Below are positions 43,631 through 51,084 of a stretch of 64,000 bases of DNA, piece after piece. Numbering within the stretch: position 1 is the stretch's first letter; every line of letters begins with the position of its first letter. The stretch lies in assembly GCF_030462585.1 (NCBI RefSeq), contig NZ_JASMRU010000013.1, positions 46,239 through 110,238 of the forward strand, given 5' to 3'. The notes below the pieces were generated by a model. The model had not been told where the DNA came from. It did no database searches and saw only the letters and a program-made list of their open reading frames with translations. Made by a program: the position numbers and the translations under genes. The DNA comes from Pseudomonas sp. CAN1 (GTDB lineage: Bacteria; Pseudomonadota; Gammaproteobacteria; Pseudomonadales; Pseudomonadaceae).

Positions 43631-44533
43631 ATGGCACGCCCCGACGTCAACCGCTTCGGCGAAATGGAAGTCTTCATCCGCGTGGTGGAAACCGGCGGCT
43701 TCACCGCCGCCGCGCAGCAGTGCGGGATGACACCTTCGGCAGTGAGCAAGCTGGTGGCGCGCCTGGAGGATCGTCTCGGCGCGCGGCTGTTCAACCGTTC
43801 CACCCGGCGCCAGCAGCTTACGGCCGAAGGCGCGGCGTTCTACGAGCGCAGCCTGCGCATCCTTGCCGATCTGGACGAGGCCGAACGCGAGGCCTCGGCC
43901 AGCGCCGAGCCGCAGGGGCGGGTGCGGATCAACTGCAACCTGCCGGTGGGCCGGCAGTTCCTCATCCCGGCGCTGCCGCTGTTCTTCGCGCGCTACCCCG
44001 GCGTCAGCCTCGACCTGCAACTGACTGACGAAGTGGTGGACATGCTGGAGGTGCGCGCCGACGTGGCCGTGCGCAGCGGCCCACTGCGCGACTCACGGCT
44101 GGTGGCGCGTTCGCTGGGGGAGTCCGCGCACAAGGTCATCGCCGCGCCGGACTACCTGGCGCGGCACGGTACTCCGCTGCACCCGCGGGAGCTGGCGCGG
44201 CATAACTGCGTGGGGTTCAGCTACCGGCGCATCGAGCCGGACTGGCCGTTCCTCGGCAGGCCGCTGGAGGAGGCCGAGCCCAACGGCAACGTGCAGGCCA
44301 GCGACGGCGACAGCGTGCGCCACCTGGCACTGGCCGGTTTGGGGCTGGCGCGGCTGGCGGAATTCCAGGTGCGCGAGGATATCGCTGCCGGACGGTTGGT
44401 GGAGGTGCTGGCGGACTTCAACCCCGGCGACCGCAAGCCAATGCACGCGCTTTACCTGGGCAAGCCGGGGCACCTGCCGGCGCGGGTGCGCGCGGTGCTC
44501 GACTTCCTCGCCGAGCATGTGCGCATCGATTGA
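43631..44533 (+). CDS. LysR-family transcriptional regulator
   Basis: DNA-binding regulator, 300 residues. N-terminal winged helix (residues 8-65: FIRVVETGGFTAAAQQCG, SAVSKLVARLEDRLGARLF) and a C-terminal effector domain starting GRVRINCNLPVGRQFLIP. It probably controls the divergent MFS exporter and itself from the 103-bp gap, which contains a TGAATTGAATTCAA inverted stretch just before the ATG. The effector is unknown. Confidence 0.9.
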   Translation: MARPDVNRFGEMEVFIRVVETGGFTAAAQQCGMTPSAVSKLVARLEDRLGARLFNRSTRRQQLTAEGAAFYERSLRILADLDEAEREASASAEPQGRVRINCNLPVGRQFLIPALPLFFARYPGVSLDLQLTDEVVDMLEVRADVAVRSGPLRDSRLVARSLGESAHKVIAAPDYLARHGTPLHPRELARHNCVGFSYRRIEPDWPFLGRPLEEAEPNGNVQASDGDSVRHLALAGLGLARLAEFQVREDIAAGRLVEVLADFNPGDRKPMHALYLGKPGHLPARVRAVLDFLAEHVRID

Positions 44534-44534
44534 T

Positions 44535-45047
44535 TCAGGCGGCTTCGAGCAAAGCCTGCGTGTCGGGCGCACCCATCATCTTCGCCGCGGCCAGCGCCGT
44601 CAGGCCGCTGGCGTCGCGGGCCTCACGGTCGGCGCCGTGTTCCAGCAGGCAGCGGACGATTTCCGGGCGGTTGAACATCGCCGCCATCATCAATGCGGTC
44701 TTGCCGTCGGGGGAGGTGCCTTCCACCTGGGCGCCACGGCTGAGCAGCAGGCGCACCATCTCCAGGTCGCCCTTGAAGGCGGCGCCGGCCAGGGGCGTCT
44801 GCCCGGCGTTGTTGCGCAGGTCCGGGTCGGCACCGTGGTCGAGCAGCACGCCGACGGTGTCGTGGTGGCCGTAGTAACTGGCCAGCATCAGCAGGCTGTC
44901 GCCCTTGTGGTTGCGCAGGTTGGCCGGCAGGCCCTGCTGTAGCAACTCGGTCAGGCGCGGGGTATCGCCCTGGCGGGCGAGGTCGATCACCTGATTGGCG
45001 AATTCCAGAGTCTGTTCGTCCATTTCCGGGCGGGTTTCGGCACTCAT
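44535..45047 (-). CDS. Ankyrin-repeat protein
   Basis: Soluble protein of 170 residues made of four to five ankyrin repeats (for example NHKGDSLLMLASYYGHHDTV, NNAGQTPLAGAAFKGDLEMV, SPDGKTALMMAAMFNRPEIV), a protein-protein interaction scaffold. ATG 45047 has AAGGAG upstream. It ends one base from the convergent LysR gene. P. aeruginosa PA3287 is the likely counterpart; in other pseudomonads ankyrin proteins lie beside catalase, which is not the case here. Confidence 0.85.
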   Translation of the reverse strand: MSAETRPEMDEQTLEFANQVIDLARQGDTPRLTELLQQGLPANLRNHKGDSLLMLASYYGHHDTVGVLLDHGADPDLRNNAGQTPLAGAAFKGDLEMVRLLLSRGAQVEGTSPDGKTALMMAAMFNRPEIVRCLLEHGADREARDASGLTALAAAKMMGAPDTQALLEAA

Positions 45048-45294
45048 CCTGAAGTCTCCTTGGCAAGGTCGGGAATGCACTGAAGGATAAGGAGTCGCGC
45101 ACTTTGGCGCGCCAACACTGTGCCTATGGTGCCGGTGAAAAATTTCAATCCGTTGCTTCAGGGCAGGCCCGGCGTGATCTGCGTCCATCATCTTGCGCAA
45201 ATGCCGCCCCTGCACGGCGGCTTTTCGGCGAAAATTGCAGCATAATCAGCGATCAGCGGTTGCACCTGGGGTGATACCGCGAACCGCCGGGCGG

Positions 45295-45417
45295 GCGAAG
45301 GTGCCCACCGTCGGTGGGAGTGGCACACTGCCCGGTTGCGGGGATCGCCATCCCGAAGCCTTCGCGCCAGGACGCGGAGCGACGAATATCCAGTGCCGGC
45401 CAGCGGGCGGGCACCTT
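45295..45417 (+). other. Possible structured leader before the FabH-like gene
   Basis: Within the 424-bp gap between the ankyrin gene and the FabH-like gene, several complementary stretches occur: GCGAAGG/CCTTCGC (45295-45301 with 45359-45365), a hairpin 45301-45326 (GTGCC/GGCAC with CCACC/GGTGG), GGGAT/ATCCC (45341-45353), and an alternative AAGGTGCCC/GGGCACCTT (45298-45306 with 45409-45417). The alternatives are mutually exclusive, as in a switch, but in DNA this GC-rich some pairing is expected by chance. No known riboswitch motif is recognised. The rest of the gap shows no confident signal. Confidence 0.3.
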
Positions 45418-45471
45418 GATGCCTAACCTTGCCGCCCGGCCCGGCGGCGCAGATTGAGAAGAGGATTGACC

Positions 45472-46593
45472 GTGCATAAAGTCGTGATCAGCGGAACCGG
45501 CCTGTATACCCCGCCGTTCAGCATCTCCAACGATGAACTGGTGGAATCCTTCAACAGCTACGTCCGCAGTCACAACGAGCAGCACGCCGAAGCCATCGCC
45601 AGGGGCGAAGTCGAGGCACTGTCCGAGTCCAGCTCGGCGTTCATCGAGAAGGCTTCCGGCATCAAGAGCCGCTTCGTGGTGAACAAGGAAGGCATTCTCG
45701 ATCCGCAGCGCATGACGCCGAGCATCCCGGAGCGCTCCAACGACGATTGGGGCATCCTCTGCGAGATGGCCACCGCTGCCGCCAAGCAGGCCCTGCAGCG
45801 TGCCGGCCGCACCCCCGCCGACATCGACGGGGTGATCGTCGCCTGCTCCAACCTGCAACGCGCCTACCCGGCCGTGGCCATTGAAGTGCAGGCCGCTCTC
45901 GGCATCCAGGGCTTCGGCTACGACATGAACGTCGCCTGCTCCTCGGCCACCTTCGGCATCCAGGCCGCAGTCAACAGCGTGCAGCTGGGCCAGGCCCGCG
46001 CGATCCTCATGGTCAACCCGGAAATCTGCACCGGCCACCTGAACTTCCGCGACCGCGACAGCCACTTCATTTTCGGCGACGCCGCTACCGCCGTGGTGAT
46101 CGAGCGTGCCGACCAGGCCACTAGCGAGCACCAGTTCGATGTGGTCAGCACCAAGCTGCTGACGCAGTTCTCCAACAACATCCGCAACAACTTCGGTTTC
46201 CTCAACCGCGCCGCGGAAGAGGGCATCGGCAGCCGCGACAAGCTGTTCGTGCAGGAAGGCCGCAAGGTGTTCAAGGACGTCTGCCCGATGGTGGCCGAGC
46301 TGATCGGCGAGCACCTGGCGCAGAACGACATCCCGGTCAGCGACGTGAAGCGCTACTGGCTGCACCAGGCCAACCTGAACATGAACCTGCTGATCACCCG
46401 CAAGCTGATCGGCCGTGAGGCCGAGGCCCACGAAGCGCCGGTGATCCTCGACACCTACGCCAACACCAGCTCGGCCGGTTCGGTCATCGCCTTCCACAAG
46501 TACCAGGACGACCTGCCCGCCGGCTCCATCGGCGTGCTGAGCTCCTTCGGCGCCGGCTACTCCATCGGCAGCGTGATCCTGCGCAAGCGCTGA
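45472..46593 (+). CDS. 3-oxoacyl-ACP synthase III family protein (PA3286-like)
   Basis: FabH-type condensing enzyme, 373 residues, starting at GTG 45472 (MHKVVISGTGLYTPP; GAGG 7 nt upstream). The catalytic triad is complete: Cys in NVACSSATFGIQ, His in YWLHQANLNM, Asn in DTYANTSSAGS. It is longer than E. coli FabH (317) through an insertion after residue 30. In P. aeruginosa the PA3286 enzyme is reported to feed octanoyl-CoA from beta-oxidation into fatty acid synthesis. It is followed after 2 bp by an ECF sigma gene, so the two are co-transcribed. Confidence 0.87.
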   Translation: MHKVVISGTGLYTPPFSISNDELVESFNSYVRSHNEQHAEAIARGEVEALSESSSAFIEKASGIKSRFVVNKEGILDPQRMTPSIPERSNDDWGILCEMATAAAKQALQRAGRTPADIDGVIVACSNLQRAYPAVAIEVQAALGIQGFGYDMNVACSSATFGIQAAVNSVQLGQARAILMVNPEICTGHLNFRDRDSHFIFGDAATAVVIERADQATSEHQFDVVSTKLLTQFSNNIRNNFGFLNRAAEEGIGSRDKLFVQEGRKVFKDVCPMVAELIGEHLAQNDIPVSDVKRYWLHQANLNMNLLITRKLIGREAEAHEAPVILDTYANTSSAGSVIAFHKYQDDLPAGSIGVLSSFGAGYSIGSVILRKR

Positions 46594-46595
46594 TC

Positions 46596-47204
46596 GTGCC
46601 CGCCGACGACAACGAGCTGTTGTCGCGCCTGCTGGCCGGTGACCAGCAGGCCTTCCGCACCCTGGTAGCCACCTACCAGGGCGCGATGCGCGCCGTGGCC
46701 ATTGCCATTGTCGGCGCCGCCCATGCCGATGAAGTGGTGCAGGATGCCTGGCTCGCCGCCGTGCGCAACCTCGATGGTTTCCAGGGGCGCTCCAGCCTCA
46801 AGACCTGGCTACTGACCATAACCGCCAATACCGCCAAATCCCGCCTGCGCAAGGTCCGCCGCGACGTTTCGCTGGACGACCTCCCCGCGCCCCACGGCAG
46901 CCTCGACGAAACCCGTTTCGCCGCCGACGGCCACTGGAGTCCGGCGCCGCTGGCCTGGCACGAGGACTCGCCCGAAGCCCTGCTGGCCGAGGACGAGCTG
47001 CGCCAGTGCCTGGAAAAGACCCTGCTGAGCCTCTCCGAGCTGCAGCGCAGCGTATTGCTGCTGCGCGAGCGCCAGGGGCTGGAACTGGAAGAGATCTGTA
47101 ATCTGCTGGAGGTTTCGCTCTCCAATGTCCGGGTGCTGCTGCACCGTGCGCGGCTGAAGGTGTTCGCCACCGTGGAGCACTTCGAGGAGACCGGGGAATG
47201 CTGA
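46596..47204 (+). CDS. ECF-family RNA polymerase sigma factor
   Basis: Sigma-70 type ECF factor, 202 residues, GTG start. Region 2 (residues 8-75: LLAGDQQAFRTLVATYQGAM, ADEVVQDAWLAAVRNLDGF) and region 4 (residues 135-190: LSLSELQRSVLLLRERQGLE, ICNLLEVSLSNVRVLLHRAR) are separated by a linker of about 50 residues that is longer than usual. It sits 2 bp after the FabH-like gene and overlaps the zinc-finger gene by 7 bp, so its likely anti-sigma partner is co-translated. Counterpart recalled: PA3285. Confidence 0.92.
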   Translation: MPADDNELLSRLLAGDQQAFRTLVATYQGAMRAVAIAIVGAAHADEVVQDAWLAAVRNLDGFQGRSSLKTWLLTITANTAKSRLRKVRRDVSLDDLPAPHGSLDETRFAADGHWSPAPLAWHEDSPEALLAEDELRQCLEKTLLSLSELQRSVLLLRERQGLELEEICNLLEVSLSNVRVLLHRARLKVFATVEHFEETGEC

Positions 47205-47437
47205 CCTGCAAGGATCTGGTAGCGCGCTCCAGCGACCTGCTGGACGAACAACTGGGCTGGCGCGAGAAGCTCGCGCTGCGCCGGCACCTGTTGCTGTGCC
47301 GCAACTGCCGGCGCTACTTGCGGCAGATGCGCCTGGCCCAGGCGACCCTGCGCCTGCTGCCGGAACCGCCGCGTCCCGAGTCGGAACGTCTGGCCGACCA
47401 CCTTGCCGAACTGCGCCGCGACAGCGCGCGGCGCTGA
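47198..47437 (+). CDS. Small zinc-finger protein, probable anti-sigma factor
   Basis: 79-residue soluble protein with the zf-HC2/ZAS motif H-x3-C-x2-C (RRHLLLCRNCRRYL) in the first 45 residues and no membrane helix. ZAS proteins bind region 2 and 4 of ECF sigma factors and often respond to thiol oxidation or zinc loss. The 7-bp overlap with the sigma gene supports a sigma/anti-sigma pair. The lack of a transmembrane part means a cytoplasmic signal. Confidence 0.82.
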   Translation: MLTCKDLVARSSDLLDEQLGWREKLALRRHLLLCRNCRRYLRQMRLAQATLRLLPEPPRPESERLADHLAELRRDSARR

Positions 47438-47468
47438 GCCTCAGCTCGCTACCGCGCTGGGTGTTGGC

Positions 47469-47534
47469 GTAGAAGCGGATTCATCCGCGATTTCTACACG
47501 GCGGATGCCAATCGCGGACGGAGTCCACTCCTAC
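47469..47534. repeat. REP doublet, GCGGATTCATCCGC type, copy C
   Basis: Left arm 47469-47491 and inverted right arm 47511-47534 belong to the same REP family as 15071 and 50388, with diverged stems (GCGGATTCATCCGC left, GCGGACGGAGTCC right) and a short 19-bp spacer. Confidence 0.8.
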
Positions 47535-47557
47535 CTGGATAATCCAGTGCCGGCCTC

Positions 47558-47690
47558 AACCCTCTCCCCCGCCCTGGCTGCGCGCCCCGCTCCGAAGGGA
47601 GAGGGAGCCGCTCGGTATGGCCGGGAGGCATGGGGTTCCGCTTGATGCCGTACAGTCCCCTCTCCCTTCAGGGAGAGGGTTAGGGAGAGG
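47558..47690. repeat. Palindromic CCCTCTCCC element, second copy
   Basis: AACCCTCTCCC at 47558 and the inverted GGGAGAGGGTTAGGGAGAGGG at its right end (about 47670-47690) enclose about 110 bp. An inner pair (GGGAGAGGG near 47597 and CCCTCTCCC near 47658) also matches. It is related to 15189-15303 but rearranged. Confidence 0.7.
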
Positions 47691-47711
47691 GAAACCCCCG
47701 GCAAGGATTTT

Positions 47712-47735
47712 CAGAAGAAGACAGTTGCTCCTACG
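47712..47735. repeat. 24-bp module shared with 15326-15349; supplies the stop codon of the DedA-rhodanese gene
   Basis: The same CAGAAGAAGACAGTTGCTC module as at 15326, one mismatch in 24. Its last five bases (47731-47735) contain the TAG stop of the minus-strand DedA-rhodanese gene, so the repeat has fixed that gene's 3' end. Confidence 0.75.
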
Positions 47736-48663
47736 TCGGATTCAGGACCGACGCAGGTGCTTGCGCCCGCCACGCATCCAACCCACCCGACAGCGCCCAC
47801 GTTCGCGGGTGGCCGAACGCCTGCAAGCGCTCCGCCAGCATCGCCGCGGAAAGCTCGTGGGGGCAGGCGCAGTAGATCACCACGTCCTTGTCTTCCAGGC
47901 TGCCACGCAGCTCGTCCAGCGCGCCGTCCAGGCTGAAGGCGATGGAGCCGGGGATTGCCTCGTCATCGAACTGTGCCCGTACATCGAGAATCAGCGGCGG
48001 CTCGCCAGCGTCCAGGCGCGCCCGCAGCTCGTCGACGCTGATGCGAGGGACCCGCGCAGTGCGCTTGAGCAGGCTGAAGCGCTGCCACAGCTTCCAGGCG
48101 ATGAACAGCGCGAAGGCGCCCAGCAATACCGCGACGCCGACGCTGGCGTACTCGGTGAGCAGGTCGAGGATGCGGTCCACCGCGCTGCTGAAGATGCTCC
48201 CGAGCAGCAGGGCGGAGCCGGCCCAGAGTGCCGCGCCGGCGCAGTCGTAGGCGAGGAAGCGCGGCAGCGGTGTGCGGGTCATGCCAGCCATGGTGGTGGT
48301 CAGCGCGCTGGCGCCGGGCAGGAAGCGCGAGATCAGCAGCGCGCGCGGGCCGATGCGCAGGTACAGGCTCTGGCTCTGGCGGATGCAGCTGTCCGGCGAC
48401 AGCGAGACACGGCACACGCTGCGCAGCATGAAGCCGCCATAGCGCCGGCCGGCGCAGAACCAGATCAGGTCGGCGACCAGGCAGGCGATTACTGCGACCG
48501 CCAGCGCCTGCCCCAGAGGCACGCCGTTGCCCTGCAGGGCGAGGGCGCCGGCAACGATCAATGCCGGGTAGGCAGGGATCGGCAAGCCCAACTGCTCCAG
48601 CAGGACGTTGAGGAACAGCAGGCTCAGGCCGTGCTGCTGAATCAGGGGTTGCAGTTCGTTCAT
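47731..48663 (-). CDS. DedA-family membrane protein fused to a rhodanese domain
   Basis: 310 residues. Residues 1-200 form a DedA/VTT (SNARE-associated) domain with GLPIPAYPALIVAGAL, the SRFLPGASALTTTMAGMTR motif carrying the essential Arg and Gly, and four to five helices; DedA proteins act in lipid-carrier flipping and envelope homeostasis. Residues 210-305 are a cytoplasmic rhodanese domain (PPLILDVRAQFDDEAIPGSI, catalytic Cys in VVIYCACPHELSA). The fusion suggests a sulfur or redox link to the membrane part. The stop codon lies in a repeat module. Confidence 0.88.
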   Translation of the reverse strand: MNELQPLIQQHGLSLLFLNVLLEQLGLPIPAYPALIVAGALALQGNGVPLGQALAVAVIACLVADLIWFCAGRRYGGFMLRSVCRVSLSPDSCIRQSQSLYLRIGPRALLISRFLPGASALTTTMAGMTRTPLPRFLAYDCAGAALWAGSALLLGSIFSSAVDRILDLLTEYASVGVAVLLGAFALFIAWKLWQRFSLLKRTARVPRISVDELRARLDAGEPPLILDVRAQFDDEAIPGSIAFSLDGALDELRGSLEDKDVVIYCACPHELSAAMLAERLQAFGHPRTWALSGGLDAWRAQAPASVLNPT

Positions 48664-48795
48664 GGGAAAGCCTGAAGGAAAGGTCTTTCAGAAGAAGGCG
48701 GCAAGCATACCGCCAAAGCAGTCCTGCGAAATGGCCTACGAGCCTAGTCTGGCATGGCCTAGGACCTTTATGACTCAAGGGAATCAAAAGTTCCG

Positions 48796-48816
48796 CTGTA
48801 ATAAAAGTTTTATCTA
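48796..48816 (+). promoter_or_regulatory. Candidate degenerate Pho box and promoter before the phosphate porin
   Basis: In the 300-bp gap before the porin, CTGTAAT (48796-48802) matches a PhoB half-site in six of seven positions, with AAAA and a poorer second half GTTTTAT (48807-48813). TATCTA (48811-48816) could be a -10. Spacing is not ideal for a class II PhoB site. The surrounding 48780-48820 is the most AT-rich part of the gap. Confidence 0.35.
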
Positions 48817-48963
48817 GGAGCAACGGCGCTGAAATAACCCCTCGCCAAGATTCCCAGCAACACAAACGGGGGCCGCCAGAACGGCCTGTGCGAGTCCTTG
48901 GGGGGCGCGCAGCAGCCAGGCACTCGGCGTGTTCAACGCAAATACCATTAAGGGGAATCTTCG

Positions 48964-50280
48964 ATGATCCGTAAGCACTTCGCCGGTTACGCCGCCACTG
49001 CCCTGGCACTGGCCGTTTCCGCCCAGGCTTTCGCAGGCACAGTCACCACCGATGGCGCCGATATCGTGATCAAGACCAAAGGCGGTCTTGAAGTCGGCAC
49101 CACCGACAAGGAATTCAGCTTCAAGCTTGGTGGCCGTCTGCAAGCGGATTACAGCCGCTTCGATGGTTTCTACACCAAGAACGGCAACGACGGTGACGGC
49201 GCCTACTTCCGCCGCGCCTACATCGAGCTGGGCGGCACTGTCTACAAAGACTGGAAATACCAGATCAACTACGACATGTCCCACAACTCGGGTAACGCTG
49301 ACAACGGCTACTTCGACGAGGCTTCCTTCAGCTACACCGGCTTCAGCCCGGTTACCCTGAAGTTCGGCCGCTTCGACCCGGACTTCGGTCTGGAAAAAGC
49401 CACCAGCTCCAAGTGGGTTACCGCTACCGAGCGTACTACTGCCTACGAGCTGGCTGACTGGATCAACACCCACCAGGACGGTCTGGGTGCCCAGGTTGGC
49501 GGCGTGATCGGCAACATGGCTTACCTGGATGCCGGCGTGTACTCCAAGGACGCCGACGACACCGACGGCGACAGCGTCAAGCAGTTCAACTTCCGTGGTG
49601 TGTTCGCTCCGCTGAACACCGACGGCAACGTCCTGCACGTAGGTGTGGACTACGCCTACCGCGACCTGGACGACGTAGCCTTCGACTCCCGCATCCGTCC
49701 GCGTCTGGGCATGCGTGGTATCGCCACCAACGGCGGTAACGACGCTGGCGACAACGGCAACCGCGCCACCTTTGGCGGCGCCACCCTGAGCCCGGCCGGT
49801 TCCTACAAGGACGACTCCACCTGGGGTGCTGAATTCGCCTACGCCATCGGCCCGTTCTCCGCTCAGGCCGAATACCTGAAGCGCAAGCTGAAGGCTGACG
49901 CCGATGCCTTCCAGGACATCAAGGCTGACGGCTACTACGGCCAACTGGCCTACACCATCACCGGTGAGTCCCGTGTGTATAAGCTCGATGGCGCCAAGTT
50001 CGACACCATCAAGCCGTCCAACAAGGAAATCGGTGCCTGGGAAGTCTTCTACCGTTACGACCACATCAAGGTTGATGACCCGAACGTGGTGGTGGCTTCC
50101 GCTACCCGCGACGTGGGCGACACCAAGGCCAGCACCAACACCGTCGGTGTGAACTGGTACGCCAACGAAGCCGTGAAAGTCTCCCTGGACTACGTCCACG
50201 TCAGCACCGATGGCATCCGCAACGCCAACGGCGACGACGACGGCAACGGCATCGTGACCCGTCTGCAGTACGTGTTCTAA
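48964..50280 (+). CDS. oprP: Phosphate/polyphosphate-selective porin OprP/OprO
   Basis: Outer-membrane trimeric 16-stranded porin, 438 residues, with signal peptide [24 protein letters not shown] and the terminal Phe (LQYVF) needed for barrel assembly. OprP/O landmarks are [55 protein letters not shown] and [11 protein letters not shown]. OprP (phosphate) and OprO (polyphosphate) differ mainly by two Tyr/Phe-to-Asp changes in the constriction; I cannot assign those positions by eye, so the symbol is provisional. Only one copy is present here, while PAO1 has oprP and oprO in tandem. AAGGGGAA precedes the ATG. Confidence 0.88.
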   Translation: MIRKHFAGYAATALALAVSAQAFAGTVTTDGADIVIKTKGGLEVGTTDKEFSFKLGGRLQADYSRFDGFYTKNGNDGDGAYFRRAYIELGGTVYKDWKYQINYDMSHNSGNADNGYFDEASFSYTGFSPVTLKFGRFDPDFGLEKATSSKWVTATERTTAYELADWINTHQDGLGAQVGGVIGNMAYLDAGVYSKDADDTDGDSVKQFNFRGVFAPLNTDGNVLHVGVDYAYRDLDDVAFDSRIRPRLGMRGIATNGGNDAGDNGNRATFGGATLSPAGSYKDDSTWGAEFAYAIGPFSAQAEYLKRKLKADADAFQDIKADGYYGQLAYTITGESRVYKLDGAKFDTIKPSNKEIGAWEVFYRYDHIKVDDPNVVVASATRDVGDTKASTNTVGVNWYANEAVKVSLDYVHVSTDGIRNANGDDDGNGIVTRLQYVF

Positions 50281-50314
50281 GAACTACAGCAATACCGTTT
50301 GACTCCTTTGTGTG

Positions 50315-50339
50315 AACCCCGCTTCGGCGGGGTTTTTTT
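50315..50339 (+). terminator. Intrinsic terminator after the porin gene
   Basis: 8-bp stem (50315-50322 with 50327-50334), TTCG tetraloop, seven T residues. Confidence 0.92.
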
Positions 50340-50387
50340 ATCGAGTCGGAAAATTACCTTCCTACGCACACCGAATCTCTCGCTCGC

Positions 50388-50462
50388 GTAGGAGCGGATT
50401 CATCCGCGATCGGGTGGGCCCGGGGTAGGCGGTGAGCCATCGCGGACAAATTCCGTTCCTAC
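50388..50462. repeat. REP doublet, GCGGATTCATCCGC type, copy D
   Basis: Left arm 50388-50412 and inverted right arm 50439-50462 (diverged: GCGGACAAATTCC). Spacer 26 bp. It lies between the porin terminator and the convergent acetyltransferase gene. Confidence 0.8.
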
Positions 50463-50474
50463 GCCCCGGCTGGA

Positions 50475-50939
50475 TCAGCGGAGCAAGGGCCCCGCTGGCC
50501 TTCGGCGGAATTCGAACTCGAGCAGCTCATCGAACGGGTTGCCCATTTCCAGGCGCGTCCAGCCCAGCTTGATGAGGAAGGCCAGCGCCCCCCGGTTGTC
50601 CGGCCGCACGCTGGCCCGCCACAAGGGGCTGCTCTGCAGTTCCGCCCGGTTCATCACCAGCGCCATCACCGCGCGCCCTACGCCGGTGCCGCGCAGTTCC
50701 GGGCGTACGGCGAGGTCGGTGACGAAGTAATAAGGGTGCGCCGGGGTCGGTAGGCAAACTCCTACCACGGCCACCAGCAGGTCGCCGCGCAGGATGCTGT
50801 ACAGGGCCTTGTCTGCATCGCTCAGCACCTGTTCCAGCCAGTAGCGATCCATCGGGCCGAGCTGCGCGTAGAGCACCGGGTCGGCGAACCAGCTTTCGTA
50901 CGGCGGGAAGTCCTCCGCCTGGAAAGGTCGAATCTGCAT
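50475..50939 (-). CDS. GNAT-family N-acetyltransferase
   Basis: 154 residues from ATG 50939 (MQIRPFQAEDFPPYESWF). The acetyl-CoA-binding motif A is LAVRPELRGTGVGRAVMALV, preceded by the beta-strand YYFVTDLAV; the C-terminal part NRGALAFLIKLGW is typical. The substrate is unknown. The ribosome site is weak. Divergent from the acyl-CoA dehydrogenase gene. Confidence 0.82.
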   Translation of the reverse strand: MQIRPFQAEDFPPYESWFADPVLYAQLGPMDRYWLEQVLSDADKALYSILRGDLLVAVVGVCLPTPAHPYYFVTDLAVRPELRGTGVGRAVMALVMNRAELQSSPLWRASVRPDNRGALAFLIKLGWTRLEMGNPFDELLEFEFRRRPAGPLLR

Positions 50940-51084
50940 GCGGGCGCTCTTCGGTGCAGCTTTGGGAAGTTTCACACTCGCATCCGTTGGGCGATTGCGT
51001 CAATGGAGCCTGAGCGCTCCCGTCATTGAGGCCGCGCGCGGCCAGCACCTACCCTGCGGGCACTCAACCCACCGGGAGTCGACC

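Noticed and set aside
45295-45417. Cobalamin, TPP, FMN or c-di-GMP riboswitch
   Set aside because: None of the conserved boxes of these classes is present; only generic stems were seen.
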